Position numbers and translations under genes: made by a program | Part shown: piece after piece, positions 12,607 to 24,955 of the stretch | How the letters are laid out: each line of letters opens with the position of its first letter | Position numbering within the stretch: the first letter of the stretch is position 1 | DNA from: Triglochin maritima | Taxonomy: Eukaryota; Streptophyta; Magnoliopsida; Alismatales; Juncaginaceae | NCBI GenBank assembly: GCA_963682175.1 | Contig: OY821775.1 | Span: 7,660,501-7,724,500, forward strand | Length of the DNA: 64,000 nt | Direction of reading: 5' to 3' | Notes under the pieces: generated by a model | Told to the model about the DNA's origin: nothing | The model's database searches: none | The model's input: only the letters and a program-made list of their open reading frames with translations

Positions 12607-14478
12607 TTTGACGCGGTTTGAAAGTGTTTTCATAAATGATATGATTAATTTTAATTATTAGAGGAATTGTGTAATTATACTACACGTACTACGGGTTGTT
12701 ACGAATGGGGATCAAACATAAAAATTGTTATTGGTTGTTTACATGACAAATTTTAAGATTCATATAGAAAGTTTAAAATAATTCCGTGCAAAACGTAATG
12801 AGACATGATATAAGTGTTGAATAGTGAAAATCATGAATTTCACGTGTTATAATTTTATATCACGTGTTAGAATGAACGTGAAAATTGTGAATTGCATACA
12901 ACTTCTATCTAGTAAGCAGAACATAGCATGAGTGACTAAAAATATGAATCATATGTATTATATAAGTAATATGATTAGATCATTGTAACATAATATCATG
13001 TGTTTGAATGAATTTAAATTTGTAGCAATATTTTTGTTATTTTCAACAAAATGACGTTTTATTTCGATCACACGAATCACCTAATCCTTTAATTTTTTTA
13101 TATGCATTTACAATTCGTATCGTAGATCACATCGAACGACTGGATTTTAAGAAACACGAGGGAACTTACATAAGTTTAAATAAGCCCTGAATTTATTCCA
13201 TCATTGCCCAATTTAATATTTCTGTTTGTTGCAACAACTAAATTAAAGTTGAGATGTTTAACTAATGTACTTTAATTAAGTAGCAAAATTTTATTGTGCC
13301 AAGTAAGATAAAATGAATAATAAGTTCCATATAAGCGCAATACTTTTGTGGTTTTTAAAATACTTTTGAGTTTAAAAATAGTTTGAGTTCATGCAAAAAA
13401 GCTAATGTTGGATTGATTAACTTCAAACAATTGTTTAATAACAAATTTATTTCTTTTGGTTGGTAAATAGTGCAAAGTTTCCACTTTGCAATAATAGAAT
13501 TATTTTCCATCCGAAGAGGTCAATGCTCCAATTTTGAACGAATTCTTAGAGCATCGGCCGATACCAAACAAACTTGTACGTCTTTTACAGGAGTCTAGTA
13601 TTTTTTTCGAAGCAAAATCTACAACCCCCCCCCCCCCCCCCAAAAAAAAGGGTACAAGTCCGACTATGTGTCATACTTTCTTCGGTGGGTTGGTTATTTG
13701 TAAGTCGGTGCATTTTTCAATAGAAATACATATCTTTAGATGCAAAATGTACACAAATTTGATTGCGAGATGCACGTGAACTCAGCATAGGATATATCAA
13801 CGATTAGTTGAGAGAACACTCTCGACCAGAGATCGTGAGATTTGTGATCATTGATGTTTGTTGGATAAATGTCTTTTTTATTGTTTACGATTATTATTTT
13901 GTTTGTTTAAGTGATTTGGAATTAATGCTTGAGTTAATGACAAAATAACTTCAATTTAAATCGAACCTAAATATTAAAACACATACATTTTTAGCCACAA
14001 TAGCCTTCAAATGAAAAAAAATAATATTTTGATATAAGAAATCGTAATTGTTCTCAAAGTTAAAGTGTAAACAATATTAATAAATTTATAAACAATGAGT
14101 CGATTAGAAGAAAAAGAGTAATAAAAATCCTCCCGTCGTCTAACTTTACGAAAACCGAATGCATGTAAGTTTTATAGTAGAAACATTAAAGTATAAGGTT
14201 TTGATTACAAAATTTCCATTCTTTCATCTTAAAACCACAATGCAGAAGAATAGGAACCTAAACGTTTTGTCACAACACCAACACCATAACCATAGCTGCT
14301 TGACTTGGGACGGACCGAACACGAAGGGCAGAGCCGGACAGCAACGTCACGCAACTCAGACTCTTCCACCTCAAGCTTCGAGATTCTAAAAAGGAATTTG
14401 GAGGCCCGAATCAGCGCTTAGAAGGTGGATCCGGTGTTCCAATCGCACTGTCAGGCGCGCGGCCACGACATAGGATTC
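12607..14478. other. Intergenic, no gene seen
   Basis: AT-rich DNA with a homopolymer C-run near 13625-13641 followed by an A-run. The stretch from about 14280 becomes GC-richer and leads into the 11-bp array, so it may belong to the same unrecognised element. Confidence 0.4.
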
Positions 14479-14862
14479 ACGCGATTTTGACGCGAAACCG
14501 GCGCAGGATGCGGGAGATTTTCGACGCGGAATTCACGAAATTTTGACGCGGTTTGGACGAGGCACAAGCGCGTTTTGGACGTGCCATCGACGCGAATGTG
14601 ACGCTCTCCTGACGTGGAATCCCCACGTTTTGGACGCGGCATTTTCGAAGGATCAACGCGTTCTCTACGCCGGATCCACGCGTTTTCAACGCGCGATCAA
14701 CGCTTTTTCCACGCGAAACCGACGCGACATCAACGCGTTATTGACGCGATTTCAGCACGGTTTTGACGCGTTTTCAACGCGGGATCGACGTGTTTTTGAC
14801 GCTGAACCGACGCAAGATCGACGCTATATTGACGCAATTTTGACACGGTAGACACGCGGTAT
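14479..14862. repeat. 11-bp ACGCG tandem array
   Basis: About 33 units of ACGCG followed by six variable bases. The motif starts at 14711, 14722, 14733, 14744, 14766, 14777, 14788, 14799, 14810, 14821, 14832 and 14843, all multiples of 11 bp apart. Upstream units such as ACGCGAATGTG and ACGCTCTCCTG keep the same phase with few slips. Because three units make 33 bp, reading frames stay open and produce spurious proteins with an 11-residue repeat. Confidence 0.93.
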
Positions 14863-16040
14863 TTCGACGTAGGTTTGATGCGGTTGGAGGCGAAATCCAC
14901 CCCATTTATTTTACCCTAAAATTCACGTTTTTAATTTTTTAACACATTTATTTGGGATTTTGGTTGCGGTTTTATGTGATTTTGTGCTGTTTTTAATGGG
15001 GTATTTGGCATTGATTTTGTTTTGTTTCCCGCATAGTACTGTCGACGGATTTGGTTCCTTTCATCTTTAGACTTGGCAGTAATTGTGACAATATAAGAGA
15101 TGGATGACTTTGTTTGTGGCGATTTAGACTCGGCACTCTGCACATGTGGTTGTGGCTCCTGCGGTTTCTTGACTTCTTCCTTCAATGATATACAGATTTC
15201 ATTCTTCTTCCATATATGTTGAGATATTTGAGTCCATTCATGATCCAAAATCTATATTCAGTTTGGATCAGCCAACGATATTATTAAAGTTTTTAGTCTT
15301 CCCATGGAGAGAGATAGCATGAAAATAATCAATTGAGGTCTTTGAATTTCATGCTACCATGAAAAGATAGCATGGTATTAAAAAGGTTTTCAGTTTGACA
15401 TTGGAAAGTTTTTAATGTTACAAAGTAGATATGCAAAACTGATAGTACCTGTGGTTGCTTTTCAGCATCAGATCATTTGGGGTCTTTTGAATTTCACTCG
15501 TCCCTCGTATAAGTTTTTTCTCCCTCTTAACATTAATTCCCTAAACTTTGATTGCAATTTGTGAAGTAGACATTTCGAAGCTGAAGAATTAAGATTGCAG
15601 TAGACAAATTGCATCAGGAGAGGCAAATTTCACTTTGTGAGGGATCTAATTATTTTCCCCTTTATAATGTGACGACTCTAATGTTTACTTCCTTCTTTTT
15701 ACATGTACTAGCTTCTTTCCTTTTTTTCCTATTTTGCATGTAATATGCTGATTTATATATTTGCCATATTATATGTTCCCAATGACCCCATTATTGAGTC
15801 TCACCGTTAAGCTATTGATTGGCTTATTAGCTTGCAGAGTTTATTTATTTGTGTGTAATTTCAGTCGTTTGGGTTAAGTGATATTTAGGTGTCTCTCACC
15901 CCAGGTTTTTGTCTCTACAATGCTATACACGAGTAAGTCTTTATCTCTCTTTTCCTTGCTTTCAAGTGCTTAGCTTATCACTTCGCTTTGTACGTTTGAA
16001 AGTCTTTTAACCTCTTTTTAACCTTCTCTTCTTTTGTTGT

Positions 16041-16041
<1 letters not shown>
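14863..16041. other. Intergenic, no gene seen
   Basis: A 105-residue minus-strand open frame (15248-14931) is Lys/Gln/Ser-rich and matches no family I know. The rest is AT-rich, with two similar GATAGCATG-containing blocks near 15320-15380. Confidence 0.35.

Positions 16042-16096
<55 letters not shown>
16042..16096. repeat. (TA)n microsatellite, left flank of the 5.9-kb element
   Basis: An uninterrupted TA run abuts the left end of the element at 16097. A similar run abuts the right end, consistent with insertion into a TA tract. Confidence 0.9.
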
Positions 16097-16101
<5 letters not shown>

Positions 16102-16355
16102 ATATTACAATGAGACCAGGTCTCATTCTAAAAAAATGAGACCCTATATTTTCCTCCCTTAGATCTAGATCCAACGGTTGGTTTATCCAACATACAAGTT
16201 ATACAATCAAAGGATAATATGGTAATCTCCATCTCAAGATGCCAACACATCTCGTATCCTCACTCTGATCCATTCCTACTTCCTCCACCAACACATCTCC
16301 TCCTTCTCAACCTTCCTCCTCCTTATCTTCCGCTGATCCCATCCTGCCTCCGCAG

Positions 16356-16400
16356 CAGCCCAAGCGCTGCTCCACCTGCCGGAAGAAGGTGGGGGTCGTC
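16356..16400 (+). pseudogene. AN1-type zinc-finger scrap (A20/AN1 SAP-like)
   Basis: The plus-strand frame reads QPKRCSTCRKKVGVV, matching the start of the AN1 finger of plant stress-associated proteins (usual form RCxxCRKKVGLxGFxC). The following cysteines and histidines are not found in this frame, so the domain stops after its first CxxC. The GC-rich DNA up to about 16660, including an open frame at 16466-16666 ending at a CAG/GTGAGC donor-like site, could be further captured exon sequence of unknown origin. Confidence 0.5.
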
Positions 16401-17929
16401 AGCTTCCGTTCTTCCGTCACACCCAACCAAACTATGGTTACAACCTCTCCTACCCAAATCCAACCATGCCACCGCCGGACTTGGAGTCGGGAACCGCAAA
16501 CCCGGCCGAATCCCTGGCCAGAGACGACGATCGGAGAGTCGAAGCTAAGGCTCCTGACGAAGGTGGGACCCCTCCCGTCCTCATCAGCATCGTCGTCACC
16601 CGCCCGGAGGAGGAGAAGGTCGGGAAGAAGGGGGACTTCGACGGGTGTGATGTGGTTTGCAGGTGAGCTTCTCTGCTTGGATCAGGTCTTAGATTATGTT
16701 GAAATTTTAGCCTTTTCCTTTTTCTGTTGGTTTAGGATTTGAAGTTGTGTTTTTTATTTATGCTTTAAGTTCTTGCCGTAAAATAACAATGCCCTTTTAT
16801 TTTTATGTTACTAGGAAGAATCCTTAATGTTGGTAGTATAACCGAATCATATATTTTTTTGCTTTATTTGCTTGCATGCTGATCTTGCAGGATCTTTTTT
16901 TTCTGAGGTCAATTGACATCTTCGTAACTTCATCTTCTGCTGCTATGATGGATGTAGATGCAAAACTCGTTGAAACTGGTGAAGAAATATTGTTTGAAGG
17001 TCTACAGAGATTTATTGAACCTTTTGAACTGAAACATGTTGAATGTGTAAGCATCATTACATTTCAGGAAACAATCCATTATGTTTTCAACTCATTTATG
17101 ATTTCTATTGCTTATTATAAAGACCCAAGGAAACGCTAAAAATGCAGGATCAAGCAACTGTACCAGAGTTTTAAGTTCCGACATCCCCTGATTCTTCCTA
17201 CACCAATCCTCCACATGACCAGGAAGACGAAGAACGGCCATATTTTGCACTAAATATTTTGTATTTATGCTTTCTGTTTGCTTCATATTTATCCATATGC
17301 AACTTTTTGCTTTCTGTTTGCTTCATATTTATCCATATGCAACTTTTTGTTTGGTATCTAATTTAGAATGGTATTTTGTCAGATCATCAACAAGTAGATT
17401 CATGCGTCCCAAGAGTTTGAATTGGACATATATTACAGCTTGATCATTCTTGTCAGTGTTCTAGAGTTTCTGCTTTGTTTGGATTGCTGGAGTTCCTGCC
17501 TTCTTTGGACATCTGAAGTTTCTGTATTTGTGGTCAAGAGTTTTGCTTTCTGTGGAAGTGGTAATGGTGTTTACTAGAATTCATTGTTAGGATTGTCATG
17601 ATGGTTGTGGAAGTATTGATGATATATATCTGAATTAATTTATGGAAGTACTTACCACAAAATAGCGATGATATCTGAGTTAAGTAGGATTGTAGTAGAT
17701 ATCATCTTTTTTGTTGTTGTTATATACTTGTAACCAATGTAACTACATTTTGTATATAGTATGAGTCACAATTATGTACTTATTCAACATATTTGGTATG
17801 CTAATTCCACATGTTACAACACCTATTTTTGGTAATTTTAATGTGGAGTGTCGACAAAATTTGTGTTAATAACCTTTCCCCCAGGAAATGATACTAAATA
17901 TTTGGTTTGTTCGTAGTTCTTTTAGTATA

Positions 17930-20490
17930 TCACATGCTTCTAGTGAAGCATATAATATATATGCATTCAATACACAACATTATAAGTTTAATACATAACT
18001 TATAATTTCAATACATAACTGTATCCTTTTATTACACAAGTTCAAGAACTCTTTAATTCATAAAAATCATTATTAAAATAACAATAGCATTATAAGTTGA
18101 ATATAATGTTGTTAAGTATGGTTTAGCTTGTCTATTGGATATTTTGGTTAGCTAACATTTTGGAAAGTTTAATATACATAACTATAAAAGTTAAATATAC
18201 AAATACATCATTACAATACACAACTGCATCACTTTAAAAAATAAAACCGCCAGTGAATACACATCTATATGTGTTCAATACACAACAGAATACGTTTAAT
18301 AAACAAATACTGTTGGTTGTCGCCAGAGAAGAAGAAGTGAACAACATAAGCTTCTAAAAGAGATACGTACATAAACATGAATTGTTGATCCTTGTGGAGG
18401 AAATGAAGTAGATGGAGAGTTCATGTTGTTGTGCATGGTATGAGAGTTAAGACATTGATTGGTATTGGAGAGAGGGGAAATGTTTGATTTTATATATTTT
18501 TGGGATCAAACATATAAATGATTAATTGAAGTCAACATAGAGAGCTTGTGAACATCCCCACTTAAGCTTACCAAAACTGTTAAAGGACTTACATAAGACT
18601 AAATTACTATATTATAACATATTTTTCTATAGGAAAGAGAGAAAGAGAGAGAAAGGAAAAAGAGATGTTGGATATAGAAATAAACTTCTAGTAAATACAC
18701 ATCTATATGCGTTCAATAAACAACAATATATGTTTAATACACCAATATATCATTTCAATACACAATGATATCATTTTATTACACAAGTTCAACAATTCCT
18801 TCATAAAAACTCATTCACAAAATATGTCAAATCCAATCCCATTTTGAGCAGACAAAAGAGAAAATAAACATATTGGATATTTTGGTTAGCTAACATTTTG
18901 GAAAAATCATTATTAGTTATGTATTGATATATGTTGTTTGTGTATTGTTATATGTTTATTATGTATTGAACTTGTATAGTTATGTATATTCCATAAGTCA
19001 TTATATTTTGCATCCCGGTTTTTAAAATTTTGAACCTGTCCACTTCGGTTGGGACAAGTTATCTGAATTCATGTACTTGTTGACTAAATTGAGTAATGGA
19101 AGTTGCACAACCATTATTGATAGTATTGAAGTCGTGTGGTTATGTATTGTGGTAATGCAGATGTAGATATAAATGAAATGGAAGACTCTACAAAACTTCA
19201 TCGCTTTCATAAATAAAACTTCAAATGAATACACATCTATATGCATTCACTACACAATATTACACGTTTAATACACTAACATATTATTTCAATACACAAT
19301 GATATCATTTTAGTACATAAGCTTAACTACTCCTTCATTAAAAACTGTCAAGTGATTGACAGAATTTTATGCATATCTTTGTGTCTTATATCCATTATCT
19401 TTCACCCCAAACACATCTATATGCGTTCTTAAATAAAACTTCCAGTGGATACATATCTATATGCGTTCAATACACAACAGTATATGTTAAATACATCAAT
19501 ATTCATTTCAATACATAACGGTATCATTTTATTACACAAGTTCTCCGGAATGTATAACTGGATCTGAACACTACACTTTACAGAAATAAGTATTAGAAAA
19601 AATGATATTTCGTAGAATCATGCAAGTCTACAAACTTGAAGGTGGCGACGATTATCTCACAAATCTATAGATCTAAAAATGGTTTTTCCGAACTATAGTT
19701 CGTAAGAAGTTGGATATAACTACCTTTCTCGTTTGTAGGCATACAAAAGAATCTTTGAAAGGAACAGAAACGGAGGTGAGATCTGGAGCTAAAGAGTGAT
19801 TAGATAACAAATCTGTTTTTTGTTTTCCGAGAAAAAAATAGAATTTGAAGTCCATATTAGAAGTAGATGAATGGTTCATGTTGTTGTTCATGGTATGAGA
19901 GTTGAGACATTAATTGGTATTGGGGTTCGGAGAGAGAGAAAATGTTTGATCTTGTATATTTTTGTGATAAGATATATATAAACCATTAATTGAAATCAAC
20001 TTAGGGAACTTGTAGACATCCCCACTTAAGCCTACCATTAGGGTTGTAAATGGGTAGAATTTTACCTACAACCCACCCCGCCTAACGCGGGTTGCAGACA
20101 AAAAATTATTACCTGCCAACCCGCCACCCGCACAACCCGCAAAATAAGCGGGGTGGGTTGCGGTTTTCTCGCAACCCGCCCCGCATAAGCCTTATATTTT
20201 GTTTGATTTTTTGTATTTTGTTTTGATTTTGTTTGTATTAAAAACATACATTGATTGATTTTTCCTTGATTTTTGTACATAGCTTTGATTAAAATAGATA
20301 ACGTTAAAGAAAAAGGAAAGAGAGATGTTGGAGATAAAAATGACATGGAGCACTCTACAAAACTGCATCACTTTCTTAAATAAAACTTCCAGTGAATACA
20401 CATCTATATGCGTTAAATAAACAACAGTATATATTTAATACACCAATATTTCATTTCAATACACAACGATATCATTTTATTACACAAGTT
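17930..20490. repeat. Dispersed ~110-bp ATACACAA repeats inside the 5.9-kb element
   Basis: The block with GAATACACATCTATATGCG, then TTTCAATACACAA, then ATCATTTTATTACACAAGTTC recurs near 17935, 18240, 18690, 19220, 19435 and 20390. Longer paired blocks also recur: 18410-18560 resembles 19860-20035 (GGTATGAGAGTT ... CATCCCCACTTAAGC), and 19170-19260 resembles 20335-20415. This suggests a nested duplication of about 1.2-1.5 kb. A TAGGGTTGTAAATGGG-headed, hAT-MITE-like stretch sits at about 20038-20190. Confidence 0.75.
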
Positions 20491-20791
20491 CTGCTTGAGG
20501 AGCTTTTAGAAATCTGATGCATTAATAACATAAGAAATGTGTAGTCTCAAACGAAGTGTCAGGCTGTCAGAAGGGTTCCAACAGTGGTGTTGAAGGTCGT
20601 AATTGATTATTTTTGGGTGGCTTGAAACAACTAACAATCTCCTTCGAGGAAAAAAATGCAAAAAGTTGTTTCAAATAACATAACAGATTCCGTGGACAAG
20701 AAATGGTTATCATTCTCACAGAAAATGATATAAAGATTGCTTGCGCAGCAAATAAATCTTTGTTATTTTATTACAAGTATCTGACATAAGA

Positions 20792-21010
20792 TCAATCATG
20801 AAAAAATGTTACCTTCATTTCCTTCATCATGGCTTCAAAAGCTTTGCTTTGAAAAGCTAATACTTGCGATTCAATCAGATTCGGCAGAGTTGAAAGCGTA
20901 GAGTTGATCTCATGCAACTTGTCCTCGTTGTGTTCCTTTTTCAATTGTTCGTTGGCACTTCTTAGACCTTTATCAAGGCTAGCTTTGAGATCTTCTTTCC
21001 CCTTCAACTA
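20792..21010 (-). pseudogene. Unidentified charged coiled-coil exon fragment
   Basis: The minus-strand frame contains KEDLKASLDKGLRSANEQ, NEDKLHEINSTLSTL and AFQSKAFEAMMKEMK: amphipathic, Lys/Glu-rich and predicted to form helices. A TAG just upstream of LKGKED could be a splice acceptor. I do not recognise the parent gene. Its place inside the 5.9-kb element next to the Pin1 exon suggests captured sequence, but it could be element-encoded. Confidence 0.4.
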
Positions 21011-21471
21011 TTTACATGGTTCGCAATGTAGACGAGTCCAATTTCCAAACTTTAAAGAGAAACTAAACACAAACATGTAGGTAACTGAAAACTTTTCTGC
21101 TCTTACTATTAACTACAACAAAAACAGAAAGTCACAAAATTCCCACATACCAAAATTTTGAAGTTGGTTTTCTTTAGAAGCTCAAACAACCAGAATCTCT
21201 GTTCTTCTTAGAAACCCCCAATTCATATCCGGATGTACAACTCAACCACTTTGAAAGAGCAGAACATCACACATACCAAAGTAAAAAAACACAAACCAAA
21301 ACAAAAAACTAAAAGATCAAAAATTCAACCACCAAACCAAAAAAAAAAAAAAAAAAAAAAATCCCCCAATTCAATATCTGGATGTACACAAATCAAATAC
21401 ATAAACTAGTGGAAGATCACAGAAATAGCTGAAAGATCAAAACTTTAACAACAACAAAAAAATATCCATAC

Positions 21472-21801
21472 CCAAATTGCCCCCGCGCTTAGCGGAGCTA
21501 CAATCAGAGTGTCTCCTGGCGACATCCTCGAACTTCTTCTTCCCACTCGAGATCTCCTCCTTAAGCTCCGTCAGCTTTTCGACGGCGTCGGCGCGGGCGG
21601 TACGGGAGATGACGTTGCCGTCGGGGTCCTTCCAGGATGCCTTCCGGCGGGATTCCGCGTGCTTGACGAGCACGTGGGAGGCAGTGACCTTGGCCGTGGA
21701 GGGACGGTTTTTTTTGGAAGAGTGGGGCTCGGCCGGCGTGGTGGGACTCTTCCGCTTCGGGCGGGGGGCGGCGAGGGAGGAATGAGGATGGCAAGGGTGT
21801 A
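21472..21801 (-). pseudogene. PIN1: Pin1-type parvulin prolyl isomerase, captured 5' exon
   Basis: The minus-strand frame reads VTASHVLVKHAESRRKASWK, then DPDGNVISRTARADAVEKL, then SSGKKKFEDVARRHSDCSSA and KRGGNLG. It aligns with plant Pin1At along the first two-thirds of the PPIase domain. The catalytic His in the SHxLxKH block, the phosphate-binding SRR loop and the active-site Cys in SDCSS are present. The rest (the FGRGQMQ-type helix and the terminal histidine block) is missing. After LG there is a GT donor (G/GTATGG at 21471-21470) but no matching downstream exon was found on the minus strand within the element. A basic Pro/Lys-rich lead precedes the domain. Pin1-type parvulins isomerise phospho-Ser/Thr-Pro bonds; this copy cannot form the full fold, and it lies only about 200-500 bp inside the right TIR. 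Confidence 0.8.
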
Positions 21802-21995
21802 ATTGGGAAGGAACGAAAGAAGGAGGAAGAAAGAGAACGTGATGGGTGCATATAGGAAGGAATGAGGGGAGGTAAAAGGAGGATGTGGTGATTACGAAAC
21901 TATCCTTTTTCATTTTCACCGTTAGATTAGATCTTGATGGTGTATGTTTGGGGTCTCATTATATTAAATTAAGACCTGGTCTCATTCTAATACCT

Positions 21996-22002
<7 letters not shown>

Positions 22003-22086
<84 letters not shown>
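22003..22086. repeat. (TA)n microsatellite, right flank of the 5.9-kb element
   Basis: A TA run of about 84 bp immediately follows the right inverted end. It produces a meaningless Tyr-Ile frame. Confidence 0.95.
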
Positions 22087-22087
<1 letters not shown>

Positions 22088-22649
22088 GGGTATATAGTGT
22101 GAATTACTACCCCCTCCAATAGTGTAAAAACCCCTTGGGTGAATCGTTACAAAACGTCTGGAGTAAAGTTTTACTCAATGATGGTAACATACTAACATAT
22201 GATACTTGACTATATTATTTAAGTTTTGTCTTGAGTCCTAAAGATGCTTTTGCATTATTATCCCAAAAGCGACATTTTGCATTATTCTCATCATATTCTT
22301 TTGTACATTCCCAGCGTGCCAAAGATCAAACTGTTTTTGTTTTGGCATTTGGTTTATCGTGTACTAATTATATTGAGTACGTGTACGTAATCAGAGATAG
22401 CAGACGGTGGCAGGAGGGCAGCAGCTCTCTGCAGGAAACGAGCATGAGATGTATACCCATTTAACTTCTTTTTTTGGGAAATTGGAGATCCATTTTAAGA
22501 TTTAATAAAAAAAGAAATACTTCAAAATAAACACCTTGAGTAGTCTATACTCTTATCAGTCTATTGCAACCTCATACATGTTCGCGGTGTCCTTTTGAGA
22601 ATCAAAGAAACTTCAACTATTCGGTCATGCGCATATGACAATTGAGTTA
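22087..22649. other. Intergenic, no gene seen
   Basis: No recognisable coding or repeat structure. A 77-residue open frame at 22231-22464 has no known motif. Confidence 0.4.
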
Positions 22650-23712
22650 GATGTGACAACCACAAGCCAATTCTAACCAAATGAAATTTCTTAAATTAGA
22701 GATGGTTCCTTAAATATACAGGCAGCCCATTAATTTACGTCTGGACTTGGAATTTAATTATCCTTGATACCTAATGGGTCGGGCTTAGATACGGCCCGCC
22801 ACATAAAATGGCGGGGTGGCTTCTAATTTGTAAAGTTCGAAAATATAAATATATTACTTAGAATTAATCATGAATCACATATTTTTAGGCCATGTATCAG
22901 TGATTCAGTGTAGTAGAAGAAAACACAACCTCATGTTTATGTGAATTATAACACTTTATCAACTTATGTTAACATATTTTACTAAATTTATAGTCATTAG
23001 TTTTAACACGAATTTCTTTTTTTACTATTAATTAACATTGCATCCTTATGGAAAGTATACTTATTAGGTCCGATGTGAAGTAGAAAACATGTGATATAAA
23101 AAAGAAATTAGCCAGGCCAGACCTAACTCCGACAAAAAGAAATCCAATATTCAGTATTCACCAATCAAATCAATAAGAAGTTAACTGGATGGGTACCGTA
23201 AATTTTAGAATTGAAGTTCTCAATTTCCTTCAAATTCTTAAAAACCAATCACACTCTCAAAGAGAATGCTTTTATTTGTACAGATATCATTGAGATAGGA
23301 AGTCGTATCCGCACATGCATGCATACTTACCCTACTTCCAAGCAATTAACAAGAATTTAAAATTACCAAACATAGAGACACAAGCATTACTAAAAACTAA
23401 AAATATGAACACGGTTGTTACAATACACTTCTTTTACATGTTTCGCATATGACAAAACACTACAAATTGGAACCCATATCATCGGGGGAGTGAGATCCAC
23501 ACATGCTTACTTTCTAACTTCACAAAAATATGATATATTATTCTAAACATTGACACATAAACCAAAATACCTTTATGGTAGTTACAAGAGAAAATTCTTT
23601 TACGTGTTTCGCACATGAAATACAACTATATATGTATCCATTAGAATCTATATATATACATTAGCTAACCGATTGATACATTAAAACCGTAAACCGTAGA
23701 AAAGCTGAGTTT
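22650..23712 (+). repeat. Diverged duplicated segment, copy 2
   Basis: Collinear with 10741-12606, sharing for example GATGTGAAGTAGAAAACATG (near 23070), CACTACAAATTGGA (near 23459) and GTAGAAAAGCTGAGTTT (near 23696). It lacks the ~830-bp insertion of copy 1. No conserved coding frame is present. Confidence 0.75.
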
Positions 23713-23783
23713 AATTAGTATAGCGTTACTTTGAAAACTCCTAATTAAGTTGGTCTCTAGTCTTATATATATAATTTTTTGCT

Positions 23784-24811
23784 GGGGTGTACTTCTAAAA
23801 ATGTTTTATTAGATCTTTGCACATGTATAATTTTTTATTAGCCTAGTACACTTGCAAATTTGATTAATTATTTTGATACACTTCCACTCAACAGCTGTTA
23901 ACGACAGTTATAGTCGTATGTTATATTTGACGGATTTCTAATATGATTAGTTTGTAGAGCGGATTTGAATAATCGAATGAGGTTCGGTCCAATAATTCTA
24001 AGGAAGACTCTGTTGGCTGAGTTTCAGATGACCGAATGAGGATCAGTCATCCGTTCTAGGAATTTAGTGGACTGAAGGTTTGACAGTGGGCTTAGATAGT
24101 CGGATATCCTTCAGATATCTTTTGGTGTATCTAAGGAAAATTATAGGTCTTCTCATTGAACTTTAATTACAAGTCTTGAGTTTGATTAGTTCTTCAAATT
24201 TTGCACCTGAAATGTTAGAAGTATATATACGCAATTTGACAATATGATATAGTTCAATTTTAGCTCATTCGCTTTCTTTGAGGATAAAATTCTCTTACGA
24301 GCTATGACATTGAAAATGTGGTGAAAATTTGGTGGAAATTGGAAGAATTTGAGTTGGCGAAGAAGTTGAAGTGATTGTAGAAAATGTGGATGAAGAAAAG
24401 GAGTGGAGAGGAGTTGATTACATAGCAAAAATCAAGAGCGGATTGTGAAATTCACATCCAACGATCGTACATAAATGGGGGGATGACCGTTGGAGAGCTC
24501 CAACGGTATATTCCAGAGAGTGTTGGTCGATTGACTGAAGTTCAGCCAGCCAAATATTGTGGACAGTGAATTCTAAATTTGCTACTATAACTACGGAACT
24601 AACGTCCAACAGGAATTCGGTCATCCAAGTTCTAGTGGAAATAGGAGCGTTTAAACACAAATTAACTTAAATATGTCAAACATAACATACGACTTTAACA
24701 GTAGATAAGAAAAGGTGTACGAAAGTAATTAATCAAATTTACAAGTGTACTTGGCCAATAAAAAATTATACATGTGCAAAAATCTAATAATACACTTTTG
24801 GAAATTCACCC
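23784..24811. mobile_element. Foldback element with ~170-bp inverted ends upstream of the expansin
   Basis: The left end GGGTGTACTTC...TTAGATCTTTGCACATGTAT and the right end read backwards (GGGTGAATTTCC...TTAGATTTTTGCACATGTAT) stay similar for about 170 bp, through AAATTTGATTAATTA and GTCGTATGTTA. The interior holds no transposase. A target duplication was not identified, so the class (probably Mutator-like) is uncertain. Its right end is only about 145 bp from the expansin start codon, so it forms the immediate promoter. Confidence 0.7.
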
Positions 24812-24955
24812 AAATAAATATCCCTATGTATATACACGCACCTTCGTGGTTGTATAACAAAAAAAGCTTTGTTTACGCAAAAAGCTCCATTACATTTCTC
24901 CTATGTGTGTGTGTATATATATAACATCTTTGTTATCGTACACTATAACACACAC

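Larger units (their letters stand above)
16097..21998. mobile_element. Long-TIR, Mutator-like element carrying gene fragments (Pack-type)
   Basis: The ends are inverted over about 130 bp. Both contain AATGAGACCAGGTCT, then AATGAGACCC, then AGATCTAG/AGATCTAA and CCAACGG/CTAACGG, and then AAAGGATA with GTAATC(T/A)CC. The right end begins GGGAGG when read backwards, like other Mutator-type ends. TA tracts on both sides hide the target duplication. Inside lie pieces of unrelated genes (AN1 zinc finger near 16356, coiled-coil exon 20792-21010, Pin1 exon 21472-21801) and several dispersed 110-bp repeats. No transposase is recognisable. Classification as Pack-MULE-like is inferred from TIR form and gene capture. 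Confidence 0.75.

Noticed and set aside
14543..14851. 102-codon plus-strand frame with an 11-residue repeat
   Set aside because: By-product of the 11-bp ACGCG array.
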